Below are positions 24,671-33,023 of a stretch of DNA of 64,000 nt, one piece after another. The position numbers and the translations under genes are program-made. Numbering within the stretch: the stretch's first letter is position 1; every line of letters begins with the position of its first letter. The stretch spans positions 4,774,001 through 4,838,000 of the forward strand of contig CBDDCL010000015.1 of assembly GCA_965226245.1 (NCBI GenBank). Reading direction: 5' to 3'. The notes under the pieces are model-generated. The model had not been told where the DNA came from. It searched no databases and saw only the letters and a list, made by a program, of their open reading frames with translations. Source of the stretch: CBDCYS01 sp965226245. Lineage in GTDB: Bacteria > Acidobacteriota > Terriglobia > Bryobacterales > UBA6623.

Positions 24671-25697
24671 ATGGGGTATTTAGTTGACTCCAGTAGCCAC
24701 AATATGTTGTGGTTGGGGGCATGAAGGAGGACTACCCCCGAAACCTCGTCGAGTTGGAAGCTCGATTCTCGACCGAGGAGGCGTGCCGGGAGTACCTGCT
24801 GAAGCTGCGCTGGCCGGAGGGGTTCGTGTGCCCGCGCTGTGGGATCCAGTCCTCATGGGCCAGCAAACGCAATCTGCTGCTCTGCGCCGACTGCGGTTAC
24901 CAGGCCTCGGTGACGGCGGGCACGATTTTCCAGGACACCCGCAAGCCCTTGACGTTGTGGTTCCGGGCGGCTTGGTGGGTGACAACGCAAAAAGGCGGGG
25001 CCAGCGCGCTGGAGTTGCAGCGGGTCTTGGGTTTGGGTAGCTATGTAACCGCCTGGACCTGGCTGCACAAGTTCCGCCGCGCCATGGTGCGCCCCGGTCG
25101 CAATCGGCTGGTCGGCCGGGTGGAGGTGGACGAAACGTATGTGGGCGGAGTCGAAGAGGGCGTCCGAGGTCGCGAAATGGTTGGCAAAGCGTTAGTTGCG
25201 GTTGCTGCCGAGGAGGATGGGCGCGGTATGGGTCGCATCCGGCTCCGTCGGATCGCGGATGCCTCAGCGGCGAGCTTGGAAGCCTTTGTCGAAGAAGCTA
25301 TCCAACCTGGCAGCCTCGTGCACACCGACGGCTGGGAAGGCTATGCGGGATTGGAGAACAAAGGATACCGCCATGAAGTCACCGTGCTGCGCGGGAAGCG
25401 GCAATCGGCGAGTAAGCTGCTGCCGAGAGTCCATCGTGTCGCCTCTCTGCTAAAGCGCTGGCTGTTGGGGACCCACCAGGGGGCTGTCAGTCACGAGTAT
25501 TTGGACTACTACCTGGACGAGTTCACGTTCCGCTTCAACCGGCGGACCTCACGGTCGCGCGGCAAACTTTTCTATCGCCTCCTCCAGCAGGCGGTCGCCG
25601 CCGACCCTGCTCCCTATAAGACAATGGTCGAGGCCACCAGGGCCGGCACCCCCACCCCCAAGATGTAGTGGCTACTGGAGTCAACTAAATACCCCAT
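24671..25697 (+). mobile_element. IS1595-type insertion sequence, copy 1, with 8-bp target duplication
   Basis: 1027 bp bounded by inverted repeats ATGGGGTATTTAGTTGACTC (left) and its complement at the right end. The 8-bp direct repeat ttccagag at 24663-24670 and 25698-25705 is the expected target duplication, so this copy entered by simple transposition. Confidence 0.93.
24721..25668 (+). CDS. IS1595-family transposase, copy 1
   Basis: The 315-residue protein (ATG at 24721; an in-frame GTG at 24709 adds four residues) opens LVELEARFSTEEACREYL and then a zinc ribbon (CPRCGIQ...CADCGY). It continues with the ISXO2-like DDE domain: VEVDETYVGG, VHTDGWEGY and the segment HQGAVSHEYLDYYLDEFTFR with N/H residues typical of the family, ending near FNRRTSRSRGKLF. 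The same protein is encoded by the copies at 25946-26893 and 27358-28305, which shows recent amplification. Confidence 0.93.
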   Translation: MKEDYPRNLVELEARFSTEEACREYLLKLRWPEGFVCPRCGIQSSWASKRNLLLCADCGYQASVTAGTIFQDTRKPLTLWFRAAWWVTTQKGGASALELQRVLGLGSYVTAWTWLHKFRRAMVRPGRNRLVGRVEVDETYVGGVEEGVRGREMVGKALVAVAAEEDGRGMGRIRLRRIADASAASLEAFVEEAIQPGSLVHTDGWEGYAGLENKGYRHEVTVLRGKRQSASKLLPRVHRVASLLKRWLLGTHQGAVSHEYLDYYLDEFTFRFNRRTSRSRGKLFYRLLQQAVAADPAPYKTMVEATRAGTPTPKM

Positions 25698-25895
25698 TTC
25701 CAGAGATTCATAAGGTCTCACTGGCACGTGAGCCGCAGACGACAACATTCACTATCTTGATTTCTCCTCTGGAATTCGCCCCGATAGGGACGCCATGATT
25801 CGGCACAAGGAGTTCCCCACCGCGAGCCAGGACTAAGCCCCCCGAGATGAACTACATAGCGTTCCTTCGCAGGATAGCTGTTGATTAATCCCGTA

Positions 25896-26922
25896 ATGGG
25901 GTATTTAGTTGACTCCAGTAGCCACAATATGTTGTGGTTGGGGGCATGAAGGAGGACTACCCCCGAAACCTCGTCGAGTTGGAAGCTCGATTCTCGACCG
26001 AGGAGGCGTGCCGGGAGTACCTGCTGAAGCTGCGCTGGCCGGAGGGGTTCGTGTGCCCGCGCTGTGGGATCCAGTCCTCATGGGCCAGCAAACGCAATCT
26101 GCTGCTCTGCGCCGACTGCGGTTACCAGGCCTCGGTGACGGCGGGCACGATTTTCCAGGACACCCGCAAGCCCTTGACGTTGTGGTTCCGGGCGGCTTGG
26201 TGGGTGACAACGCAAAAAGGCGGGGCCAGCGCGCTGGAGTTGCAGCGGGTCTTGGGTTTGGGTAGCTATGTAACCGCCTGGACCTGGCTGCACAAGTTCC
26301 GCCGCGCCATGGTGCGCCCCGGTCGCAATCGGCTGGTCGGCCGGGTGGAGGTGGACGAAACGTATGTGGGCGGAGTCGAAGAGGGCGTCCGAGGTCGCGA
26401 AATGGTTGGCAAAGCGTTAGTTGCGGTTGCTGCCGAGGAGGATGGGCGCGGTATGGGTCGCATCCGGCTCCGTCGGATCGCGGATGCCTCAGCGGCGAGC
26501 TTGGAAGCCTTTGTCGAAGAAGCTATCCAACCTGGCAGCCTCGTGCACACCGACGGCTGGGAAGGCTATGCGGGATTGGAGAACAAAGGATACCGCCATG
26601 AAGTCACCGTGCTGCGCGGGAAGCGGCAATCGGCGAGTAAGCTGCTGCCGAGAGTCCATCGTGTCGCCTCTCTGCTAAAGCGCTGGCTGTTGGGGACCCA
26701 CCAGGGGGCTGTCAGTCACGAGTATTTGGACTACTACCTGGACGAGTTCACGTTCCGCTTCAACCGGCGGACCTCACGGTCGCGCGGCAAACTTTTCTAT
26801 CGCCTCCTCCAGCAGGCGGTCGCCGCCGACCCTGCTCCCTATAAGACAATGGTCGAGGCCACCAGGGCCGGCACCCCCACCCCCAAGATGTAGTGGCTAC
26901 TGGAGTCAACTAAATACCCCAT
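25896..26922 (+). mobile_element. IS1595-type insertion sequence, copy 2
   Basis: Same 1027-bp length and ends as copy 1. The flanks (left atcccgta, right cgaaacga) do not form a target duplication. The 190 bp between copy 1 and copy 2 (25706-25895) hold no recognisable gene. Confidence 0.92.
25946..26893 (+). CDS. IS1595-family transposase, copy 2
   Basis: The encoded 315 residues are the same as in copy 1, including the zinc ribbon, VEVDETYVGG and the ISXO2-like C-terminal part. The frame is intact. The absence of matching flanks around the element suggests recombination with another copy after insertion rather than a fresh insertion at this spot. Confidence 0.92.
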   Translation: MKEDYPRNLVELEARFSTEEACREYLLKLRWPEGFVCPRCGIQSSWASKRNLLLCADCGYQASVTAGTIFQDTRKPLTLWFRAAWWVTTQKGGASALELQRVLGLGSYVTAWTWLHKFRRAMVRPGRNRLVGRVEVDETYVGGVEEGVRGREMVGKALVAVAAEEDGRGMGRIRLRRIADASAASLEAFVEEAIQPGSLVHTDGWEGYAGLENKGYRHEVTVLRGKRQSASKLLPRVHRVASLLKRWLLGTHQGAVSHEYLDYYLDEFTFRFNRRTSRSRGKLFYRLLQQAVAADPAPYKTMVEATRAGTPTPKM

Positions 26923-27307
26923 CGAAACGATTCTCGGGCGGTCCTGATTGTCATTACAGCCTTGTTATTTCCCGTTTTGGTGGCCTCATGGGCCAGCAAA
27001 CGCAATCTGCTGCTCTGCGCCGACTCATGGCGCTGGCGTTGGACGTCGGCCTAATCTACAACGTCAAGCGCAACCAGCAAAAAGCCGCCGACTCCGCCGT
27101 GATGGGCGCCGGCCAAGAGATCTGGCGTCAGCACGCCGACAAAGTCATTCCCGCAGGCAAGGCCGATGCCAAGAAAAACGGCTTTGACGACGATGACAGC
27201 GCGGTCACCGTAACCGTCGAATACCCCTATAGCTACAACGGCGCTAACGGCAACGACTACGTGCGGGTCATGATCGAGGAGGTCGTCCCGACCTACTTTG
27301 CACGCAA
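26923..27307 (+). pseudogene. TadE/TadG-like pilus-assembly fragment trapped between two IS copies
   Basis: The sequence starts RNDSRAVLIVITALLFPVLVA and, after a 41-42-bp interruption, goes on ALALDVGLIYNVKRNQQKAA then DSAVMGAGQEIW. That matches the hydrophobic segment plus 'DVG..Y..R...Q.AADSA' signature of TadG/Flp pilus proteins. The interruption at 26984-27025 is identical to an internal piece of the IS1595 element (24851-24892 in copy 1) and shifts the frame. The 5' end is cut by copy 2 and the 3' end by copy 3 (TYFARK, then IS). Confidence 0.65.
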
Positions 27308-28334
27308 ATGGGGTATTTAGTTGACTCCAGTAGCCACAATATGTTGTGGTTGGGGGCATGAAGGAGGACTACCCCCGAAACCTCGTCGAGTTGGAAGCTC
27401 GATTCTCGACCGAGGAGGCGTGCCGGGAGTACCTGCTGAAGCTGCGCTGGCCGGAGGGGTTCGTGTGCCCGCGCTGTGGGATCCAGTCCTCATGGGCCAG
27501 CAAACGCAATCTGCTGCTCTGCGCCGACTGCGGTTACCAGGCCTCGGTGACGGCGGGCACGATTTTCCAGGACACCCGCAAGCCCTTGACGTTGTGGTTC
27601 CGGGCGGCTTGGTGGGTGACAACGCAAAAAGGCGGGGCCAGCGCGCTGGAGTTGCAGCGGGTCTTGGGTTTGGGTAGCTATGTAACCGCCTGGACCTGGC
27701 TGCACAAGTTCCGCCGCGCCATGGTGCGCCCCGGTCGCAATCGGCTGGTCGGCCGGGTGGAGGTGGACGAAACGTATGTGGGCGGAGTCGAAGAGGGCGT
27801 CCGAGGTCGCGAAATGGTTGGCAAAGCGTTAGTTGCGGTTGCTGCCGAGGAGGATGGGCGCGGTATGGGTCGCATCCGGCTCCGTCGGATCGCGGATGCC
27901 TCAGCGGCGAGCTTGGAAGCCTTTGTCGAAGAAGCTATCCAACCTGGCAGCCTCGTGCACACCGACGGCTGGGAAGGCTATGCGGGATTGGAGAACAAAG
28001 GATACCGCCATGAAGTCACCGTGCTGCGCGGGAAGCGGCAATCGGCGAGTAAGCTGCTGCCGAGAGTCCATCGTGTCGCCTCTCTGCTAAAGCGCTGGCT
28101 GTTGGGGACCCACCAGGGGGCTGTCAGTCACGAGTATTTGGACTACTACCTGGACGAGTTCACGTTCCGCTTCAACCGGCGGACCTCACGGTCGCGCGGC
28201 AAACTTTTCTATCGCCTCCTCCAGCAGGCGGTCGCCGCCGACCCTGCTCCCTATAAGACAATGGTCGAGGCCACCAGGGCCGGCACCCCCACCCCCAAGA
28301 TGTAGTGGCTACTGGAGTCAACTAAATACCCCAT
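27308..28334 (+). mobile_element. IS1595-type insertion sequence, copy 3
   Basis: Full-length 1027-bp copy. The left flank is gcacgcaa; the same eight bases also precede the damaged copy at 28541. The right end runs directly into a tandem array made of the element's own 3' end. Confidence 0.92.
27358..28305 (+). CDS. IS1595-family transposase, copy 3
   Basis: Intact 315-codon frame with the same product as copies 1 and 2. Its 3' part (from about 28043) is the first unit of the 292-bp tandem array that follows. Confidence 0.92.
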   Translation: MKEDYPRNLVELEARFSTEEACREYLLKLRWPEGFVCPRCGIQSSWASKRNLLLCADCGYQASVTAGTIFQDTRKPLTLWFRAAWWVTTQKGGASALELQRVLGLGSYVTAWTWLHKFRRAMVRPGRNRLVGRVEVDETYVGGVEEGVRGREMVGKALVAVAAEEDGRGMGRIRLRRIADASAASLEAFVEEAIQPGSLVHTDGWEGYAGLENKGYRHEVTVLRGKRQSASKLLPRVHRVASLLKRWLLGTHQGAVSHEYLDYYLDEFTFRFNRRTSRSRGKLFYRLLQQAVAADPAPYKTMVEATRAGTPTPKM

Positions 28335-29737
28335 CGGCGAGTAAGCTGCTGCCGAGAGTCCATCGTGTCGCCTCTCTGCTAAAGCGCTGGCTGTTGGGGA
28401 CCCACCAGGGGGCTGTCAGTCACGAGTATTTGGACTACTACCTGGACGAGTTCACGTTCCGCTTCAACCGGCGGACCTCACGGTCGCGCGGCAAACTTTT
28501 CTATCGCCTCCTCCAGCAGGCGGTCGCCGCCCGCACGCAAATGGGGTATTTAGTTGACTCCAGTAGCCACAATGTGGTTGGGGGCATGAAGGAGGACTAC
28601 CCCCGAAACCTCGTCGAGTTGGAAGCTCGATTCTCGACCGAGGAGGCGTGCCGGGGTACCTGCGAAGCTGCGCTGGCGGAGGGGTTCGTGTGCCCGCGCT
28701 GTGGGATCCAGTCCCATGGGCCAGCAAACGCATCTGCTGCTCCGCCGACTGCGGTTACCAGGCCTCGGTGACGGCGGGCACGATTTGTCCAGGACACCCG
28801 CAAGCCCTTGACGTTGTGGTTCCGGGCGGCTGGGGGTGACAACGCAAAAAGGCGGGGCCATCGGCGAGTAAGCTGCTGCCGAGAGTCCATCGTGTCGCCT
28901 CTCTGCTAAAGCGCTGGCTGTTGGGGACCCACCAGGGGGCTGTCAGTCACGAGTATTTGGACTACTACCTGGACGAGTTCACGTTCCGCTTCAACCGGCG
29001 GACCTCACGGTCGCGCGGCAAACTTTTCTATCGCCTCCTCCAGCAGGCGGTCGCCGCCGACCCTGCTCCCTATAAGACAATGGTCGAGGCCACCAGGGCC
29101 GGCACCCCCACCCCCAAGATGTAGTGGCTACTGGAGTCAACTAAATACCCCATCGGCGAGTAAGCTGCTGCCGAGAGTCCATCGTGTCGCCTCTCTGCTA
29201 AAGCGCTGGCTGTTGGGGACCCACCAGGGGGCTGTCAGTCACGAGTATTTGGACTACTACCTGGACGAGTTCACGTTCCGCTTCAACCGGCGGACCTCAC
29301 GGTCGCGCGGCAAACTTTTCTATCGCCTCCTCCAGCAGGCGGTCGCCGCCGACCCTGCTCCCTATAAGACAATGGTCGAGGCCACCAGGGCCGGCACCCC
29401 CACCCCCAAGATGTAGTGGCTACTGGAGTCAACTAAATACCCCATCGGCGAGTAAGCTGCTGCCGAGAGTCCATCGTGTCGCCTCTCTGCTAAAGCGCTG
29501 GCTGTTGGGGACCCACCAGGGGGCTGTCAGTCACGAGTATTTGGACTACTACCTGGACGAGTTCACGTTCCGCTTCAACCGGCGGACCTCACGGTCGCGC
29601 GGCAAACTTTTCTATCGCCTCCTCCAGCAGGCGGTCGCCGCCGACCCTGCTCCCTATAAGACAATGGTCGAGGCCACCAGGGCCGGCACCCCCACCCCCA
29701 AGATGTAGTGGCTACTGGAGTCAACTAAATACCCCAT
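28335..29737 (+). repeat. Tandem array of 292-bp units from the IS1595 3' end, with a damaged fourth IS copy inside
   Basis: The unit starts cggcgagtaagctgctgccg and ends at the IS terminus aaataccccat. Complete units lie at 28862-29153, 29154-29445 and 29446-29737; the 3' end of copy 3 (28043-28334) is a further unit and 28335-28531 is a broken one. Each complete unit still carries a 67-codon transposase tail. Between the broken and complete units, 28541-28860 is the 5' part of a fourth IS copy with about eight small insertions or deletions. The whole stretch is non-functional. Confidence 0.9.
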
Positions 29738-29824
29738 CTTGAACTATATGGTTGTTATTGGTATTGGGGCTTTACTTTCAAGCTTTCTGGTGATCCTCTT
29801 CGCTCGAAAGGCAGGAGAAGAGTA
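29738..29824 (+). pseudogene. 3' fragment of a membrane protein
   Basis: Directly after the last array unit the frame reads MVVIGIGALLSSFLVILF then ARKAGEE and stops, its TAA overlapping the ATG of the next gene (TAATG). It is one membrane helix with a basic end. It is either the tail of a gene cut by the IS array or a very small membrane protein; I favour the first. Confidence 0.4.
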
Positions 29825-30481
29825 ATGATAAGCAAACTTTTCGGACTAGATTCAAAGATCGTGCTCGGCGCGGCAGTCGCTACGACGGCAGTTTTTTCCA
29901 CGGTCATGTACGTAGGCTTGTTGAACTTGGAGAGAGATTCTCTAACGAAGATCGCTGCCACACTCGACAACTTGGACCTACGTCTTTCCGAGATCGAAGA
30001 GTCAGTTCTCTTGAGTCGGAACTTGAAGAGTGTTCTTGCAGTCGATGAAGAGTTTGGGGGTGTACGGATCGGTGACAGCGGCTGGCTTAGCTCTCGTAGT
30101 CTCGAAGTGTACGATTCAGTTTCGGAGACTTTTACCGTTCCGAGATCGTTCACCGGTCAAGTGATTCTCAATGGTCCTGGGGTGAAGCATCAGAAGTTCT
30201 TCCTCGTCGGATCGGACACCAACGCCAACTTCACTCAGCCTAACGGCTTCATTAAACCATTGGGCGACTTCCAGTTACCGAGAGTAGAAATAGAGTACAT
30301 AGAGCCCAACCGTTGGAGACTTATTGGATTGCTCAAGCCTCAAGAGGGATCGGCCAACAGAGTAGAAATTGCTCTGTTAGGAGTCGCCCCCCCGCTCACA
30401 CTTCAATCTGCTGAACCTCATACTCCGACTCCTCAAGCGCACCAGTCCCGAACTGGGTTGAAGGTCGCTAACGGTGGCTGA
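29825..30481 (+). CDS. Unknown membrane-anchored protein
   Basis: I do not recognise this 218-residue protein. It has one N-terminal membrane helix (about 13-33, IVLGAAVATTAVFSTVMYVG), then a probable coiled coil (DSLTKIAATLDNLDLRLSEIEE). A predicted beta-rich region follows (FGGVRIGDSGW, SETFTVPRSFTGQVIL, RVEIEYIEPNRWRLIGLL), and the tail is Pro/Thr/Gln-rich. The domain order suggests a bitopic protein with its beta domain outside the cytoplasm. The base composition is clearly less GC-rich than most of the window. Its start is coupled to the preceding fragment, so it came in as part of a foreign operon. Confidence 0.6.
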   Translation: MISKLFGLDSKIVLGAAVATTAVFSTVMYVGLLNLERDSLTKIAATLDNLDLRLSEIEESVLLSRNLKSVLAVDEEFGGVRIGDSGWLSSRSLEVYDSVSETFTVPRSFTGQVILNGPGVKHQKFFLVGSDTNANFTQPNGFIKPLGDFQLPRVEIEYIEPNRWRLIGLLKPQEGSANRVEIALLGVAPPLTLQSAEPHTPTPQAHQSRTGLKVANGG

Positions 30482-30562
30482 AAAACTCGTCTAAATTGTG
30501 TCAAGCTCTGGGTATGAGTCTCGCAATCGTAAGTCGGGCTTGGCCTCACGGGGAGCCTGCCC

Positions 30563-30715
30563 TTGGCATGGTTTGAAGACGGACTGGAAGGTGAATGCGA
30601 GGCGTGGCTCCGCAAACGGGGCCTGGAAGTGAACTTCTACAATGTCGATCGTACCTGTCCCGACAACCCACGGCTCATGTTGAAACACCTCAAGCAGCGT
30701 CTCGAGGAAATGTGA
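30563..30715 (+). pseudogene. Short gene fragment, unknown
   Basis: A 50-codon frame beginning at a TTG reads WFEDGLEGECEAWLRKRGL and ends LMLKHLKQRLEEM before TGA at 30713-30715. The composition (charged, helical) looks protein-like and the frame is open back to 30533, but there is no good start, so it may be the tail of a deleted gene. I do not recognise a family. Confidence 0.3.
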
Positions 30716-30872
30716 CATTCAGTCAGCTTGCTGTCTTGCGGCTTTCAGCGCCCCCACGCCGCAAACCGAGCATTATTTCGCCTCCAGGCAAAGATTTTTC
30801 GTGTGGCCCCGGTCCGGTTGGCGTTAGAATACTTCAAGCGGGTGGCGCCGGGCTGCGGGCTCGCCCGAGGAG

Positions 30873-32798
30873 ATGAAGCAGATGAGACAACTCGTTGACC
30901 GTTTTCTGAAAAGTGACCTTTCAAGGCGTGGCTTTGTCGAGCGAATGGTGGGACTGGGTTTCACGGCCGCTGCGGCACAGGCCGTTTTGGCTCCGCTGGA
31001 GGCTTCCGAGAGTGCAGCCGTCGGACATGACATGCCCGGCGTGGGCAAAGTGTCGGGAACCGGCGGCGAGACGGTCATCGCCCAGATGAAAGCGGCCGGC
31101 GTAAAGTATCTGTTCACGAATCCCGGCTCGTTCGAGGTCGGGTTCTTTGACGCGTTTTCGGATCAAACCGATATGCAGCTCATTATGGGGCTGCATGAAG
31201 GCGTCGTGATCTCGATGGCGGACGGCTACCATCGCGTCACTCAGCGGCCTTCGTTCGTCAACGTGCACGTCATTGCCGGGACGGCTCAAGCGGCGGGCCA
31301 AATGTATAACGCCAGCCGCGACGGCTCGTCCATCGTCGTCACAGCGGGCATGAACGACAACGAGCTGTGGAGCGACGAAGCCGGACTGGCGCCCCGCCCC
31401 GGGTACGATCAAAAAGACGTCAATCGCCAGTTTACGAAAATCTCCTGGGAATCACGCGATGGCCGAAGTCTGGCCCTGATGTTGCGGCGCGCTTTCAAAG
31501 TAGCCGTGACCGAGCCGGGCGGGCCGGTCTACCTGGCCATGGCCCAGCATGCCCTCGAAGCGAAGGGCATCGAAGCGCATATTCTCCCGGCCGAGCGCTT
31601 TCTATTCCGCGGCAAAGTGCGCCCCTCGGCGTCGTCCGTGGAAAAGGCGGCGAAGCTTTTGATCGAAGCGCGGAATCCCGTCGTGGTCGTCGGCGACGAA
31701 GTCTGGAAATCCGGCGCTCAGGCTGAAATGGTCGCCTTCGCCGAGAAACTCGGACTCCCGGTTACCCACAACCGCCAGGGATTCCAGAACTTCCCGATGC
31801 GGCACCCGCTGTTCGCCGGGCCTTTCCGGCCCGGCTCCGAGCTGCAAAAGCCCGGCGTGGACTTGATTTTCTTGGTCGGGGCGTTCGACTTCGGCAGCTT
31901 TAAAGTTCCGAGCGGCCCGGAGGCTCCCTATGACGCGCGCTTCGTGCGCGTCGGCGTCGACACGTCGCACATGGGGCGCAACTATCCCACCGATGTCGCC
32001 GTCGTCGGCGACGTCAAGGAATCGCTCAGAGACCTCAGCTCGGCTATCGACGGCATGGTCACCAAGCAGCGGCTGAAGGCGCTGGCGAAGCCTCGGGGCG
32101 AAAAGGTCCGGGCTTTCGCCAAGGCCCAGCGCGCGCGCGCCGAAACCGCGGCCCGCAAGAATTTCGGCAAATCCGTCATTCACGCCGACGAGCTGGGCGC
32201 GGTCATGGCCCGAACCATCGACCGCGACGCGATTGTGGTCAGCGAGAACTTCACCGGCAAACACGATTTCTTCAACTTCGGCTATCGCGAGGACGAGCAG
32301 ATGTGGATGGAAAACACCGGCCGCTCGCTCGGCTGGGGCATCGGCGCGGCGACTGGCGTCAAGCTGGGCGCCCCGGACCGCCAGGTGATCTGCTCGATCG
32401 GCGACGGCGCGGTCATGTACAGCGCCTCGGGCTTCTGGACGCAGAGGCGCTACAGCATTCCTGTCTTGACGGTTGTCTCGAACAACCACGACTACCAGAC
32501 CGTTCGCGGCGCCTACCACCGCTACCAAGGGAAGATGGCCGCCAGTGGTCACTACACCGGCATGTACTTGGGCGATCCCGATATCGACTTTGTCAAGCTG
32601 GCCGAGAGTCAGGGGGTAGCCGGGGAACAGGTGACGTCTTCCAGCCAACTGGAGGGGGCGCTCAAGCGCGGCATCCAAGCGACCAGAGACGGCAACCCCT
32701 ACGTCGTCGAAGTCGTGATCGGCCGCTACGGCGGAGGGGCTGAGTCTACTTGGCACCAGAAGTTCAGCCTGGCGGATACGAGAAAGCGAAAGGTGTAG
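30873..32798 (+). CDS. Thiamine-diphosphate-dependent enzyme with a twin-arginine signal
   Basis: The 641-residue protein has the three-domain layout of acetolactate synthase / benzoylformate decarboxylase enzymes. The N-terminal Pyr domain has the catalytic Glu in LHEGVVISMADGYHR, a central domain follows, and the C-terminal PP domain has GDGAVMYSASGFW...VVSNN, the ThDP/Mg motif. Unusually, the N-terminus (DLSRRGFVERMVGLGFTAAA) fits the Tat signal consensus. The start is ATG 30873 or, judging by the GAGGAG at 30867-30872, ATG 30882. The reaction is probably a 2-oxo-acid decarboxylation or ligation; the substrate cannot be assigned. Confidence 0.85.
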   Translation: MKQMRQLVDRFLKSDLSRRGFVERMVGLGFTAAAAQAVLAPLEASESAAVGHDMPGVGKVSGTGGETVIAQMKAAGVKYLFTNPGSFEVGFFDAFSDQTDMQLIMGLHEGVVISMADGYHRVTQRPSFVNVHVIAGTAQAAGQMYNASRDGSSIVVTAGMNDNELWSDEAGLAPRPGYDQKDVNRQFTKISWESRDGRSLALMLRRAFKVAVTEPGGPVYLAMAQHALEAKGIEAHILPAERFLFRGKVRPSASSVEKAAKLLIEARNPVVVVGDEVWKSGAQAEMVAFAEKLGLPVTHNRQGFQNFPMRHPLFAGPFRPGSELQKPGVDLIFLVGAFDFGSFKVPSGPEAPYDARFVRVGVDTSHMGRNYPTDVAVVGDVKESLRDLSSAIDGMVTKQRLKALAKPRGEKVRAFAKAQRARAETAARKNFGKSVIHADELGAVMARTIDRDAIVVSENFTGKHDFFNFGYREDEQMWMENTGRSLGWGIGAATGVKLGAPDRQVICSIGDGAVMYSASGFWTQRRYSIPVLTVVSNNHDYQTVRGAYHRYQGKMAASGHYTGMYLGDPDIDFVKLAESQGVAGEQVTSSSQLEGALKRGIQATRDGNPYVVEVVIGRYGGGAESTWHQKFSLADTRKRKV

Positions 32799-32901
32799 CC
32801 GCCGTCACATAGCGGAAGTTCGGAAAGCAGAAACAGAGGCGGGGGCGGAAGCCCGCGCGCTTCATATCGCGGTCGCCTCTCTATCCTGTCTGCCCTGTGG
32901 A

Positions 32902-32931
32902 CCCTTTTTGGTTGCGGCTCGTCCGGGTTAG
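32902..32931 (+). repeat. Dispersed repeat, copy D (partial)
   Basis: ccctttttggttgcggctcg then tccgggttagg matches the right third of the dispersed repeat seen complete at 7548-7643. The rest of the copy is absent. It lies in the 225-bp gap between the ThDP enzyme and the PLP decarboxylase. Confidence 0.5.
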
Positions 32932-33023
32932 GGCCTTCGAGCCGCGAAGTGTGCCGTCGGATGAGTAGCCCAGCCGCGAAGCGCCGCCGGCTCGCAGCCC
33001 AGGGTGGAGCGAAGCGGAACGTG

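Noticed and set aside
28394..28771. A 125-residue transposase-like gene
   Set aside because: It is a chimera of a broken array unit and the damaged fourth IS copy, with no start of its own.
28335..29737. CRISPR array
   Set aside because: The repeats are 292 bp with no spacers and derive from the IS1595 transposase 3' end.
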